From the NCBI RefSeq assembly GCF_036322585.1, contig NZ_AP024600.1, positions 1,116,001 through 1,180,000 on the forward strand: a DNA stretch of 64,000 bases. The letters run 5' to 3'. A model generated the notes under the pieces. The model made no database searches. It was not told the DNA's origin and worked only from the letters and a program-made list of their open reading frames with translations. Positions 17,024-25,626 of the stretch are shown here, in pieces. Numbering within the stretch: the first letter of the stretch is position 1; each line of letters begins with the position of its first letter. This DNA comes from Luteolibacter sp. LG18. Lineage in GTDB: Bacteria; Verrucomicrobiota; Verrucomicrobiia; Verrucomicrobiales; Akkermansiaceae. The translations under genes and the position numbers were made by a program.

Positions 17024-17782
17024 ATGGCTTGGACACGACGGCGCTTTTTGACCCGGCTTCCCTGTTTCGCGGCGGGGTTGGCGGCGGCGGATGCCTTGGG
17101 GGTGGAGCCCGATTGGATCGAGATCAGCCACCTGGACCTGAGCCACCTCGGAGCCGGGAAGACGATCGTCCATCTCACGGACCTCCATTACCGCGGCGAC
17201 CGCGCGGAGATGGAGGGCTGGCTGCGGCTGGCCCGCGAGCAGAAGCCGGACTACCTCTTCGTCACCGGCGATGTGATCGACCGCAACCCGCGCCGGCATC
17301 TGGCCCCGGCGCTGGAGATCCTTTCCAATGCCGGGGTGCCGGTCTACGGGGTGATCGGCAACCACGATCCGGTGGGGACGAAGGCGATGGCGGCCTTCCG
17401 GCAGGCGGCGGCTGCCACCGGCGGCAAATGGCTCTACGATGAATCGGTGGACTTCGGCCCCTTCGTGCTCCAGGGCACCGCCGACCTGCGGGTCATGAAG
17501 CCGCTCAATGCCAAGCCGCACCTCCTGCTGTGCCACTACCCGGCGGTGGGGGACAAGCAGCGCTCGAAACCCTACGAGTTGATCCTGGCCGGGCATTCGC
17601 ACGGTGGCCAGTGCCGCGTGCCGGGCTTCGGTGCGATCTTTCTGCCGGATGGCGTGGGGCGCTACGTGCAGGGGCTGTTCGAGACCCCGGTGGGGAAACT
17701 CTTCGTCAGCCGCGGGCTGGGCACCACCGGCCTGCCGATCCGCTTCGCCTGCCGGCCGGAGATGACGGTAATCCGGGTGTGA
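17024..17782 (+). CDS. Tat-exported metallophosphoesterase (YkuE/YaeI-like)
   Basis: A 252-residue protein with a twin-arginine signal (WTRRRFLTRLPCFAAGLAAA). All calcineurin-like metal motifs are present in order: DLH (TDLHYRGD), GDVID, GNHD, a single His in LLCHYP, and GHSHGG. The overall length and order fit the YkuE/YaeI branch, which includes enzymes acting on lipid-linked phosphoesters. It probably works outside the cytoplasm bound to two metal ions. The substrate is not evident from neighbours. It stands alone, with a structured repeat downstream. Confidence 0.9.
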   Translation: MAWTRRRFLTRLPCFAAGLAAADALGVEPDWIEISHLDLSHLGAGKTIVHLTDLHYRGDRAEMEGWLRLAREQKPDYLFVTGDVIDRNPRRHLAPALEILSNAGVPVYGVIGNHDPVGTKAMAAFRQAAAATGGKWLYDESVDFGPFVLQGTADLRVMKPLNAKPHLLLCHYPAVGDKQRSKPYELILAGHSHGGQCRVPGFGAIFLPDGVGRYVQGLFETPVGKLFVSRGLGTTGLPIRFACRPEMTVIRV

Positions 17783-17932
17783 GGGGATTTTCGTAGCTGA
17801 GCTGGTGACAGTTCAGGCGGCGAGGACTCGCGGAGAACTTCGCGCTCCCGATCTGCCTTTGGTGGCGTCAATGGCGACTGGGCTTGCATGGTCCTGCGCG
17901 AATTTTCCCAGCACGCAAGGCGGAGCCTCGCG

Positions 17933-18808
17933 CTACTTGGCGGTGCCGAAGGTCAGGCGGGTGATCAAGTGGACGACCACCACCATCACCAACCAGGCCG
18001 CGCCGCAAACCGACCACGGCCACCAGCGGGCGTCCGCCCGATGATCCGCCTCGACGGAGAGGTCGACATTGATCGAAGGACCCGAAGGGCAGAAGTTTGC
18101 CGACCTCAATACCGTGCCCATGACCTTCCGGCCTCTCCAGCCATCCGCAAGACGCTGCACCATGTCCACGCATGCCTCCCTGACGGATGCGTCGGCCTTT
18201 TGTCCGCTGAGCTCCTCCAGGACCGACAGCAACCCGTTTCCGTCCAACGCCACGGTCGTGCCGTTGTTCTCGTGAACGATCCGGTTTTCCTCCGGCAGCA
18301 CCTTCCAGCCAGAGGCCCCGGGTTGCCCGATGGGATGAAACCGGAGCGACGTCATTCTTTCCAGAGAGCGAGGCCCTCCCGACCATTCCATCCCCGCGGA
18401 TCGCCTTGATTCCTCGAACCCGCATGTTCTCTCCCCTGCCGCTGGATCGTCCCCCGATGTCGTGCACGACAGGTATCCGGAGCTGGAGCTGAGGATCGCA
18501 CCCGGGACGTAGCGTTGATAGGATGGCTCCAGGCAAACGAGGAAGTGGACGATCACAGCTGCCATCACGCTGACCCGGAAACACCACGGAGTCTGACCGA
18601 TGGCTGGCAGGAAGGTCTTCCGAAGACACCTTTCCCAACCGCGGGTGATCAGGAGCACCACGATGCCCAACGCCCAACCCAAAATCAGCAGGTTTCTCGA
18701 ACGGGAGGGACTATCGAACGCGGCCACCACCGGCAGCATCGAAACCAGCCACCCGGCGGCGATGCCCGCGACGAAGCGGCGGCGTTGCGCGATCGGGATG
18801 GAAGTCAT
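17933..18808 (-). CDS. Membrane protein, paralogue in duplicated locus (copy 1)
   Basis: A 291-residue protein beginning MTSIPIAQRRRFVAGIAAGW. Two N-terminal membrane segments (about 12-31 and 40-57), a basic loop with TPWCFRVS, a third segment (about 78-95), a probably extracytoplasmic domain of about 165 residues with several Cys, and a C-terminal segment ending VHLITRLTFGTAK. The N-terminal third and the last 40 residues are almost identical to the gene at 19797, while the extracytoplasmic domain differs strongly (IRFHP-like LRFHPIGQPGASGW is one of the few shared strings). Function unknown. The ATG at 18808 is chosen because the same start is present in the copy. Confidence 0.78.
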   Translation of the reverse strand: MTSIPIAQRRRFVAGIAAGWLVSMLPVVAAFDSPSRSRNLLILGWALGIVVLLITRGWERCLRKTFLPAIGQTPWCFRVSVMAAVIVHFLVCLEPSYQRYVPGAILSSSSGYLSCTTSGDDPAAGERTCGFEESRRSAGMEWSGGPRSLERMTSLRFHPIGQPGASGWKVLPEENRIVHENNGTTVALDGNGLLSVLEELSGQKADASVREACVDMVQRLADGWRGRKVMGTVLRSANFCPSGPSINVDLSVEADHRADARWWPWSVCGAAWLVMVVVVHLITRLTFGTAK

Positions 18809-18886
18809 GGCCGCATGCTTGAGGGCGGCGGCGACGGGCGTCAAGTGGCGGCGTGACGGCAGGCGGCAAGGTAGGGTCGCACCGCC

Positions 18887-19007
18887 TTGGCTGGGAGTAG
18901 GGACATTCCTGTCCCGTTCTTCTTTCCCAAACAGCCTCGTCCGCTCCCGCGGGCGCGCCCCTTCCTCATGTCTTCGGAACGATCTCCTCCCCCCGAACGA
19001 CCACCAC
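18887..19007. repeat. Inserted repeat element interrupting a palindrome
   Basis: Relative to the intact copy at 20735-20765, about 121 bp has been inserted between ACCGCC and CGCCCTGTC. The insert begins TTGGCTGGGAGTAGGGACAT. Its bases 18889-18925 match the complement of 56291-56327 at 34 of 37 positions. It encodes nothing visible and looks like a mobile REP-type unit. Confidence 0.6.
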
Positions 19008-19118
19008 CGCCCTGTCATCTCGGCGAGATGAACCTACCTCCAGAGGCGGAACACCATCACCGTGTTCGATGGCCGCCCTGGCGAGCGAAGTGCTTGATGA
19101 GGATGGGGCCCCGAGGCG

Positions 19119-19574
19119 TCACCACTTCCCGGTAGCCTGGCGAAGCCGCAAGCCCGCGAATCCTCCCATCGTGCCACCATAGACCGCACCGGAAAACGCC
19201 ATCACACCGAGCATCTGGAGGTCCCGGGAGGAGGTTGGGTTCCAGTCCTTGCCGAGAAGGTGCAGACCGGCCGCGCCGCAGACCAGCGTGCCGAATGTTC
19301 CTACCGTGGATCCAGCCATCGCCAGCACAAGCAACCGCGATGACTGGATGCGGTTGCAGAACCAGGGCAGGCGTCCCGCAAGCATGGCCGCCGCGAGCAT
19401 GAGCCCGATCCACGATACCACGCAGAGAAGCCCGAAGCCGGCCACAGCCCCCCAGGCATCGAGCCAGCCGAACCAGCATGCCAGTTCAGCCGGGGCAATC
19501 GATCCAATCACGCTGGCATACGATGCGCTGTCGAATGCGGCATCCCGGTACATGCGGCTGGAAATCGGCTCCAT
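19119..19574 (-). CDS. Hypothetical membrane protein
   Basis: A 151-residue protein with three or four hydrophobic segments (about 22-60, 60-80, 80-102 and 120-140) and glycine-rich turns near the C-terminus (GAVYGGTMGGFAGLRLR). The N-terminus MEPISSRMYRDAAFDSASYA is polar. I do not recognise a family, and it is not a member of the neighbouring paralogous family because it lacks RRRF and PWCFRV. It sits between the two copies of the duplicated locus, on the same strand as both. Confidence 0.6.
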   Translation of the reverse strand: MEPISSRMYRDAAFDSASYASVIGSIAPAELACWFGWLDAWGAVAGFGLLCVVSWIGLMLAAAMLAGRLPWFCNRIQSSRLLVLAMAGSTVGTFGTLVCGAAGLHLLGKDWNPTSSRDLQMLGVMAFSGAVYGGTMGGFAGLRLRQATGKW

Positions 19575-19655
19575 GGAAACAAAGCATTGTCCCGATCTCC
19601 TGGCTTCCGGAAAAGATGTATCCGTCGCTTCATCGGAATTTCACGGACCCTTCCC

Positions 19656-20790
19656 ATAGCTGAACTGGTGACAGTTCAGGTGGTGGAGTTCACGGGAAAA
19701 TTGACGCTCCCGGTCTGTCATGAAGGGCTCTCCACCGACAGGATGGATCTGCATGTGACGCCGCGGGTTTCCCAGCACGCAAGGCGGAGCCTCGCGCTAC
19801 TTGGCGGAGCCGAAGGTCAGGCGGGTGATCAAGTGGACGACCACCACCATCACCAACCAGGCCGCGCCGCAGACCGACCACGGCCACCAGCGGGCGGTGG
19901 TCTTTTGTTCGTTTTGAGAATCGATCCAGTAGATCACATCGGAATCAGGTGGACGGGGCGAAGGGCCGCAACGAAACGAGGTGAGGAAAATTCGCCGGAT
20001 CCTGAGCTCATTCCAGGGTCTTTGAAGCAGGGGCTCGCGGAGGCTCGAAGGCACCTTCGGTCCGCCAAGATCCTCGAAGATCATCAACATCCCGGCGGAA
20101 CTAATGGGAACTTCCATGCCGCCCTTTTCACGAATGAACTGTTCTCCGTCTCCCAGACTCCACCCGGAGGCGTCCGGTCGATCCATGGGATGAAAACGAA
20201 ATCCCACCATTTCTTCCGTGGGCTTGGGTTTGCCCGACCATGCGATCCCGGACCGCACGAATTGTTCGTAGCCGCACTGCCATTGTGTGACTTCCGAATT
20301 CCCGTCCTCCGTCACCTCCAGGAACAAGGTGCCGGAAATGTGGGTGAGGACCGCGCCCGGGACGTAGCGTTTGACTACAGGAGCTTGGAAGACAAAGGCG
20401 CTGGTCACCACGGCCATCAGGAGGCTGACCCGGAAACACCACGGAGTGTGGCCGAGGACCGGCAGGAAGGTCTTCCGAAGACGCCTTTCCCAACGGCGCG
20501 TGATCAGGAGGACCACAACGCCCAGCGCCCATCCCAAAATCAGCAAGTTTCCCGAGCGGGCAGGCCCATCCAGCGCGGCCACAGCCGGTAGCATCGCGAC
20601 CAGCCACCCCGCGGAAATGCCCGCGACGAAGCGGCGGCGTGGCGCGATCGGGATGGAGGTCATGGTCGCATGCTTGAGGGCAACTGCGGTGGGGTCAAGT
20701 GGTGGCGTGGCGGCAGGCGGAAAGGTAGGGTCGCACCGCCTCGCCCTGTCATCTCGGCGAGATGACCCTACCTCCAGAGGTGGAATACCC
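19656..20790. repeat. Duplicated locus, copy 2 (intact palindrome)
   Basis: Counterpart of 17791-19055. The distal palindrome GTAGGGTCGCACCGCC-(short loop)-CATCTCGGCGAGATGACCCTAC (20725-20770) is uninterrupted here, which shows the ancestral state for copy 1. Confidence 0.78.
19797..20663 (-). CDS. Membrane protein, paralogue in duplicated locus (copy 2)
   Basis: A 288-residue protein beginning MTSIPIAPRRRFVAGISAGW. Same topology as copy 1: two N-terminal membrane segments, TPWCFRVS, a third segment, a variable domain, and a C-terminal segment ending VHLITRLTFGSAK. The variable domain contains GFRFHPMDRPDASGWSL, comparable to the LRFHPIGQPGASGW string of copy 1, and then diverges. Function unknown. 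Conserved ends with a variable extracytoplasmic middle could reflect rapid selection on the exposed part, or just relaxed constraint after duplication. Confidence 0.78.
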   Translation of the reverse strand: MTSIPIAPRRRFVAGISAGWLVAMLPAVAALDGPARSGNLLILGWALGVVVLLITRRWERRLRKTFLPVLGHTPWCFRVSLLMAVVTSAFVFQAPVVKRYVPGAVLTHISGTLFLEVTEDGNSEVTQWQCGYEQFVRSGIAWSGKPKPTEEMVGFRFHPMDRPDASGWSLGDGEQFIREKGGMEVPISSAGMLMIFEDLGGPKVPSSLREPLLQRPWNELRIRRIFLTSFRCGPSPRPPDSDVIYWIDSQNEQKTTARWWPWSVCGAAWLVMVVVVHLITRLTFGSAK

Positions 20791-20800
20791 TCGCCGCGTC

Positions 20801-21616
20801 CTACCCCATGGTCGCCTTGGCGGTGAAATGGATGGCGACGCCAAACAGGCACACGGCAACGCAAGCGAGCAGCGCGGAAGCCAGCGGGGTGTAGGAGAAG
20901 GCGGCGGTCGATGACCCCGAAATGGCGAGGTTCGCGCGAAGCCCGCCGGGGGTGGACACGGGAGCTGCGATCAGGGGAAAACCTTCTTGTTTCGCGATCG
21001 AGTCATAGCAGGACGCGACGAAGAGCTCGTCCTCGGGCGCAACCTTGAGCCCGTAAAGGTCCTCGGTCATCCGGGCAAGACCTTGGGGAGTCCACGGCAA
21101 GGTGGCGGCGCCGGTCTTGCTGACAAGTTTTCCTCCCTCGCTCACCACCCAGGCCGGGGTGGTATCCTTGGCGGACTGCCGGAAGGACAACGTCTCCGGA
21201 ACGGGGGGCGCGGGGAATTTGAAGGTCGAGAGGGTGGTGTAATGGATCGCGAGATCGACCGGGCGTCCGGCGGACATCCATCCCAGCTCGAGTCGGCCGG
21301 TGTTCGTGAATCTTTTCAAGCCCGGCACGACCGCTCCATACCGCCACGCCAGCAGATGGCAGGTGACCATCACGAAACACAGGGCCAGGCAGATCCGCCA
21401 CACCCAGCACCGCCGACCGGCCCCGGGGAGGTGGGTTCTCCGCAGGAGGAATTCCCAGAGGAACTGGACGCAAAGAACCGCCACGCACGCCAGCAGGATG
21501 CCGGTGGGAGACACGAACGCATTCAGGGCGGCGAGAGCACCCCAAGCGGCCATCCAGATTCCGGTGAACCACCGTCGCCGGGCGGCGGGAACCGCGGGTG
21601 GGGACGGTGGGTTCAT
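20801..21616 (-). CDS. Membrane protein, distant member of the paralogous family
   Basis: A 271-residue protein: MNPPSPPAVPAARRRWFTGI, two or three N-terminal membrane segments, LLRRTHLPGAGRRCWVWRI in the position of the RxTxLP...PWCFR motif, a segment about 75-95, a polar domain, and a C-terminal segment ending FGVAIHFTAKATMG. The C-terminal motif is closest to that of the gene at 384 (VSAKATMG). It begins 12 bp downstream of ispA on the same strand and is probably co-transcribed with it. Function unknown. Confidence 0.75.
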   Translation of the reverse strand: MNPPSPPAVPAARRRWFTGIWMAAWGALAALNAFVSPTGILLACVAVLCVQFLWEFLLRRTHLPGAGRRCWVWRICLALCFVMVTCHLLAWRYGAVVPGLKRFTNTGRLELGWMSAGRPVDLAIHYTTLSTFKFPAPPVPETLSFRQSAKDTTPAWVVSEGGKLVSKTGAATLPWTPQGLARMTEDLYGLKVAPEDELFVASCYDSIAKQEGFPLIAAPVSTPGGLRANLAISGSSTAAFSYTPLASALLACVAVCLFGVAIHFTAKATMG

Positions 21617-21628
21617 CGGTGGAGCGGA

Positions 21629-22510
21629 TCAATACTCCCGGTCGAGCAGGTAGTGCGCGATCTCGGCGAGGCGGTCGCCCTTCTTGCCGAGCGGCTTGAG
21701 GGCATCGAGCGCTTCCTTGGTGAGGCGGGCGGCTTCCTTGCGGGACTTCGCCAGGCCGAAGAGCGCCGGGTAGGTGGTCTTGGCCGCCTCCGCGTCCTTG
21801 CCGGCGGTCTTGCCGAGGACTTCGGTGGACTGGGTCACATCGAGGATGTCATCGATCACCTGGAAGGCCAGGCCGAGGGCGTGGCCGAAGGTGGTGAGGG
21901 CTTCCAGTTGCTTCGGCGTGGCGTTCGCGGTCATCCCACCGAGACGCAGCGAGGCGGTCAGCAGGGCCGCGGTCTTGGCCTCGTGGATCTTGAGCAGGCG
22001 CGCCTTGGACGGCTTCTGGCCTTCGCCTTCCAGGTCGAGGACCTGGCCGCCGATGAGGTGGCGGGAGCCGCCGGTGAGCGCGAGCTCGGCGACGTAGTGG
22101 CGCACGTCGTAGCGCTCGGACGCCGGGGTCTGGGCGAGGATGTAGAAGGCCTCGGTGAGCAGGGCATCCCCGGTGAGCACGGCCATGCCTTCGCCATAGA
22201 CCTTGTGGCAGGTCGGGCGGCCGCGGCGCAGGTCGTCATCGTCCATGCACGGCAGGTCGTCGTGGACCAGCGAGTAGGTGTGCAGGACCTCGACAGCGCA
22301 AGCCGGGGCCATGGCGTCCTCCGCCTTGCCGCCGCAGGCTTCCGCGGCGGCGAGGGTGAGGATCGGGCGCAGGCGTTTGCCACCGGCGAAGACGGTGTAG
22401 CGCATCGCCGCGTGGATCGTGGCGGGCGCGGCGGTCTTCTTCGGCAGGAATTGGTCGAGCGCGGCGTCGACGTCCTTGGCGCGGGCGGCGAGGTAGGGTT
22501 TCAGTTCCAT
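21629..22510 (-). CDS. ispA: Farnesyl/geranyl diphosphate synthase (polyprenyl synthetase)
   Basis: A 293-residue short-chain trans-prenyltransferase that condenses isopentenyl diphosphate with allylic diphosphates. Residues 42-49 (AGGKRLRP) bind the diphosphate, the first Asp-rich motif is DDLPCMD (84-90) and the second is FQVIDDILD (near 220). The extra residues in the first motif are of the bacterial FPP synthase type. The ATG at 22510 is favoured because [20 protein letters not shown] starts the conserved fold; an open frame extends upstream to 22591. The membrane-protein gene at 20801 follows closely downstream. The product would feed quinone and undecaprenyl synthesis. Confidence 0.93.
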   Translation of the reverse strand: MELKPYLAARAKDVDAALDQFLPKKTAAPATIHAAMRYTVFAGGKRLRPILTLAAAEACGGKAEDAMAPACAVEVLHTYSLVHDDLPCMDDDDLRRGRPTCHKVYGEGMAVLTGDALLTEAFYILAQTPASERYDVRHYVAELALTGGSRHLIGGQVLDLEGEGQKPSKARLLKIHEAKTAALLTASLRLGGMTANATPKQLEALTTFGHALGLAFQVIDDILDVTQSTEVLGKTAGKDAEAAKTTYPALFGLAKSRKEAARLTKEALDALKPLGKKGDRLAEIAHYLLDREY

Positions 22511-22646
22511 GAAGGGATTTCGGAGTGCGGCAGGCGGATTTCGGAATGGAGAGAGCGACCCGCGTGGAGCGGTGGTCTTTCTCTCAACCATCCACTCTTA
22601 AGAAGTTCAGAAGCTGGCCAACTCCCCGTTGGTCCGGCCTGATTTT

Positions 22647-22759
22647 GACAGAATTAACAGAATTTTGCAGGATTAACAGAATGAGAAAGAGAGGTGGGCA
22701 TGTGATGCCATGGCCACTTCTCCTTCTCTGTTAATTCTGAAAATTCTGTTAATTCCGTC
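22647..22759. repeat. GACAGAATTAACAGAATTTT inverted repeat
   Basis: Left arm from 22647 and right arm 22724-22759 are reverse complements with few mismatches, each containing two AATTAACAGAAT words. It is much poorer in GC than the surrounding DNA. A second copy of the family is at 60126-60239. It separates the convergent-free spacer between ispA and asd; no gene is visible. Confidence 0.75.
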
Positions 22760-22815
22760 CGAAAAGGCCCGGACATGTGAGTGGAGATGATTCGCCGGAC
22801 AGCGTCTCAACTCCT

Positions 22816-23823
22816 TCACAGGATTTCAGCGATCTGCACGGCGTTGAGCGCGGCACCCTTGCGGACCTGGTCGCCGACGACCCAGAGGTCGAGGGCGTTG
22901 TCGAGGACGAGGTTCTGGCGGATGCGGCCGACGAGGCAGTCGTCCTTGCCGGTGGTGTCGAGCGGCACCGGGAAGACCTTGTTCGCGGTGTCGTCCACGA
23001 CCTGGATGCCGGGCTTGCCAGCGAAGGCGGCGCGGGCCGCGTCCGGGGTGACCGGCTTGTCGAAAACGGCGGTGATGGACACCGAGTGCGAGCGGTAAAC
23101 CGGCACGCGGACGCAGGTGCAGGAGACCTTCAGGTCGTCGTGACCGAGGATCTTGCGGCCTTCGTTGAGCATCTTGAGCTCTTCCTTGGTGTAGCCGTTG
23201 TCGGTGAAAGAATCGACCTGCGGGATCACGTTGAAGGCGATCTGGCGCGGGTAGACGCGCGGGGTGAAGTCACCGCCGGTGGCGATGGCCTTCACCTGCT
23301 CCTCGAGCTCGACGATGCCCTGCGCGCCGGAGCCGGACACGGCCTGGTAGCTGGAGGCGATGATCGACTTCAGGCCGAACTGCTCGTGCAGCGGCGCGAG
23401 CGCCATCAGCGAGATGATGGTGGTGCAGTTCGGGTTCGCGATGATGCCCTTCGGGCGGTTCTTCGCGGCCTCGGGATTGATTTCCGGCACGACGAGGGGG
23501 ACGCCCGGGTCCATGCGGAAGGCGGAGGAATTGTCGATGACCACAGCGCCGGCGGCAGCGGCGGACGGGCCGAACTCCAGCGAGATGCCACCACCGGCGC
23601 TGAACAGCGCGATGTCGACACCGGCGAAGGAATCGTGGGTCAGCTCCTGGACGATGACGTCCTGACCGCGGAAGGGAATGCGTTTGCCAGCGGAACGGGC
23701 GGAGGCGAGCAGGGTGAGTTTCCCGACCGGGAAATTCCGCTGTTCGAGACAGAGCAACATTTCTTCGCCGACAGCGCCGGTGGCGCCGACGATGGCCACG
23801 TGGGGTTCCGCATTCATGGTCAA
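22816..23823 (-). CDS. asd: Aspartate-semialdehyde dehydrogenase
   Basis: A 335-residue enzyme that reduces aspartyl phosphate to aspartate semialdehyde with NADPH, for lysine, diaminopimelate, threonine and methionine synthesis. Visible motifs are the nucleotide-binding HVAIVGATGAVGEEML at the start, DNSSAFRMDPGVPLVVPEIN, the catalytic Cys133 in IANPNCTT, SSYQAVSGSGAQGI, and RVPVYRSHSVS with the catalytic His. Length fits the bacterial short-type Asd. Two in-frame starts (ATG codons 1 and 3) are equally good. No other aspartate-pathway gene is adjacent. Confidence 0.95.
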   Translation of the reverse strand: MTMNAEPHVAIVGATGAVGEEMLLCLEQRNFPVGKLTLLASARSAGKRIPFRGQDVIVQELTHDSFAGVDIALFSAGGGISLEFGPSAAAAGAVVIDNSSAFRMDPGVPLVVPEINPEAAKNRPKGIIANPNCTTIISLMALAPLHEQFGLKSIIASSYQAVSGSGAQGIVELEEQVKAIATGGDFTPRVYPRQIAFNVIPQVDSFTDNGYTKEELKMLNEGRKILGHDDLKVSCTCVRVPVYRSHSVSITAVFDKPVTPDAARAAFAGKPGIQVVDDTANKVFPVPLDTTGKDDCLVGRIRQNLVLDNALDLWVVGDQVRKGAALNAVQIAEIL

Positions 23824-23974
23824 TGAGCTAATGGGGCTCCGGGCGACGCGCCCGGGGCGCGGGACATTACCGGCTTTCGGGCGTCTGGCAATCGAATCCT
23901 CCGGGAGAGGGCGGGAGCGGGCAGGCCATGGGAATTTCGTGGATCACGGCGGCGCGGGCTTTTAGATCAAAGGC

Positions 23975-25234
23975 ATGGCCGCCGCCCCTTTGAAAATCGC
24001 CCATCTGGTCATGGCCGCCTACGGTGGGCCGGGGATGGCGGCGTACCGCCTGCACAAGACGCTGCTGGAGATAGGGGTGGACTCCCATTTCCTCGCCCGC
24101 GAATCGCTGGTGGGCTGGGAAGGCGTGGAGGTGCTGGAGCCGGAACGCGCCCGCGGCGCGCTGCGCGGGCACTTGGTGCAGCACACGGCGAAGGCGCTGT
24201 GGTGGTTGTCCGGGCGGGAGCGGGAGGCGGTGGATTTCCAGGCGATCCCGCGCGGCTACCTGCCGGCGATCGACCGAGCGGGCTACGATCTGGTGCATTT
24301 CCATTGGGTGAATGGCCGGGTGGCCTCGCTGGCGGAGATCCGGGACTTCCGGACGCCGGTGGTGTGGAGCCTGCATGACATCTCGGCCTTCGCGGGCCCC
24401 AGCCCCTACCTGGGGCCGAACCTCGACCGCTGGCTGGCCGCGGCGGGGCGGATGAGAACGGTGGACGCCGATCCGCATCCGCTGGCGCGCCTGAACCACG
24501 CGGCGAAACAACGGATCTACCGCGGCAAGCAGGTGGCGGCGATCGCCCCCTCCCGCTGGATGGAGCAGGCCGCCCGGGAGTCCGGCGTGTTTCCGGAGGG
24601 CTGGGTGCGGCACATCCCCTATGAAATGCCGGAGGGACCCTGGCAGCGACAGGAACGCGCCGCCGCGCGGCGGCTGCTGGAACTGCCGGAGGACGCGGCC
24701 ATCGTCCTCTTCGGCGCGGATTCCCTCTCCTCCCCGCGCAAGGGCGGCGACCTGCTGATGGCGGCCATGCGGGACTTGGCGGGCGGGCCGCGGCCGGTGA
24801 CGCTGGCGTCCTTCGGCCACGGCGCGGACACCCTCGCCGAGCTTCCCGGCATCACCCTGCGGAACTTCGGCCATGTCCGCGATCCCGGGCGGCTGGCCGC
24901 CCTGTTCGCCGCCGCGGATGTGTTCGTCGCGCCCTCCCGCGAGGACAACCTGCCGAACGTGGTGCTCGAATCGCTGGCGGCGGGCACGCCGGTGGCGGCC
25001 TTCCGCATCGGCGGCATGCCGGACATGATCGTGGATGGCGTGACCGGACGGCTGGCGGAGCCCTTTTCCACCGGGGATCTCGCCGCGGCCATGCAGGACC
25101 TGCTGGGATGGAGCGCGGAGCGGGCGGCGGAGACGTCCCGCGCCTGCCGGGCGCATGTCGCCACGGAGTTCAGTTCCGCGCGCCAAGGCGGATCGATGCT
25201 GGCGTTTTACCACGAGTTCCTTGCGCGGAAATGA
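23975..25234 (+). CDS. Glycosyltransferase family 4 protein
   Basis: A 419-residue GT-B enzyme. The N-terminal domain starts KIAHLVMAAYGGPGMAAYRL and has a DLVHFHWVNGRVASLAEI loop; the C-terminal domain has VLFGADSLSSPRKGGDLLMA, SFGHG, RNFGHVRDP, then the GT4 signature DVFVAPSREDNLPNVVLESL and AAGTPVAAFRIGGMPDM, with the Glu pair that contacts the nucleotide sugar. It resembles the WcaL/exopolysaccharide glycosyltransferases. It is likely cytoplasmic and membrane associated, building a surface polysaccharide. No other polysaccharide genes are adjacent, so donor and acceptor are unknown. Confidence 0.9.
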   Translation: MAAAPLKIAHLVMAAYGGPGMAAYRLHKTLLEIGVDSHFLARESLVGWEGVEVLEPERARGALRGHLVQHTAKALWWLSGREREAVDFQAIPRGYLPAIDRAGYDLVHFHWVNGRVASLAEIRDFRTPVVWSLHDISAFAGPSPYLGPNLDRWLAAAGRMRTVDADPHPLARLNHAAKQRIYRGKQVAAIAPSRWMEQAARESGVFPEGWVRHIPYEMPEGPWQRQERAAARRLLELPEDAAIVLFGADSLSSPRKGGDLLMAAMRDLAGGPRPVTLASFGHGADTLAELPGITLRNFGHVRDPGRLAALFAAADVFVAPSREDNLPNVVLESLAAGTPVAAFRIGGMPDMIVDGVTGRLAEPFSTGDLAAAMQDLLGWSAERAAETSRACRAHVATEFSSARQGGSMLAFYHEFLARK

Positions 25235-25388
25235 GGGCCGCCGGTTCCCGTGGAACGGTGGAACGGCGGCCTTTGTTTGAGGCGGACTAACGGATTTCTC
25301 CTTGCGCCACGAGGGTGTACGGTTAGAGTCAGGTTGTCTTTGGGCACCTGCTCCAGAGGCCCATGAAACCAACTCAACCGATAAACCG

Positions 25389-25505
25389 ATGAAACTCCTC
25401 AAAATCGCCGCCCTTGCCGCTGTCGCCGCTGGCTCCATGATCTCCGCCTCCTGCTGCCACAGCAAGCCGGCTCCGTCGCCGGGCTACGTCGCCCCGACCA
25501 AGTAA
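25389..25505 (+). CDS. Micro-lipoprotein (38 aa)
   Basis: A 38-residue product, MKLLKIAALAAVAAGSMISA, then SCCHSKPAPSPGYVAPTK. The lipobox ISAS-C gives a mature lipopeptide of about 17 residues that begins with two cysteines. It is comparable in size to entericidin-type lipoproteins but not clearly homologous. A strong terminator follows at 25550. The next gene (25627) encodes a second micro-lipoprotein with the same SASCC motif and the same PTK C-terminus, so the two look related. Confidence 0.7.
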   Translation: MKLLKIAALAAVAAGSMISASCCHSKPAPSPGYVAPTK

Positions 25506-25549
25506 GGTCGCCGAGCCGGGAACGGGCTCTGACCGTTCCCCATAGATTT

Positions 25550-25588
25550 CCGGGGCGGGTTGCGAATCCAACCTGCCCCGGTTTTTCT
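25550..25588 (+). terminator. Intrinsic terminator after the first micro-lipoprotein
   Basis: Stem CCGGGGCGGGTTG pairs with CAACCTGCCCCGG (one mismatch), loop CGAATC, followed by TTTTTCT. Confidence 0.85.
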
Positions 25589-25626
25589 ATGGACATCCCT
25601 AAACCCTCCCACTTTATTCAGAACCC

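Larger units (their letters stand above)
17791..19055. repeat. Duplicated locus, copy 1 (gene plus flanking palindromes)
   Basis: This segment and 19656-20790 share the same order: GTAGCTGA(G/A)CTGGTGACAG, CCCAGCACGCAAGGCGGAGC, the paralogous membrane gene, its upstream AAGCATGCGGCC-like region, then GTAGGGTCGCACCGCC and CATCTCGGCGAGATGA. Copy 1 carries an additional insert of about 121 bp (18887-19007) in the last palindrome. The spacer 18809-19118 otherwise holds no gene. Confidence 0.8.
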
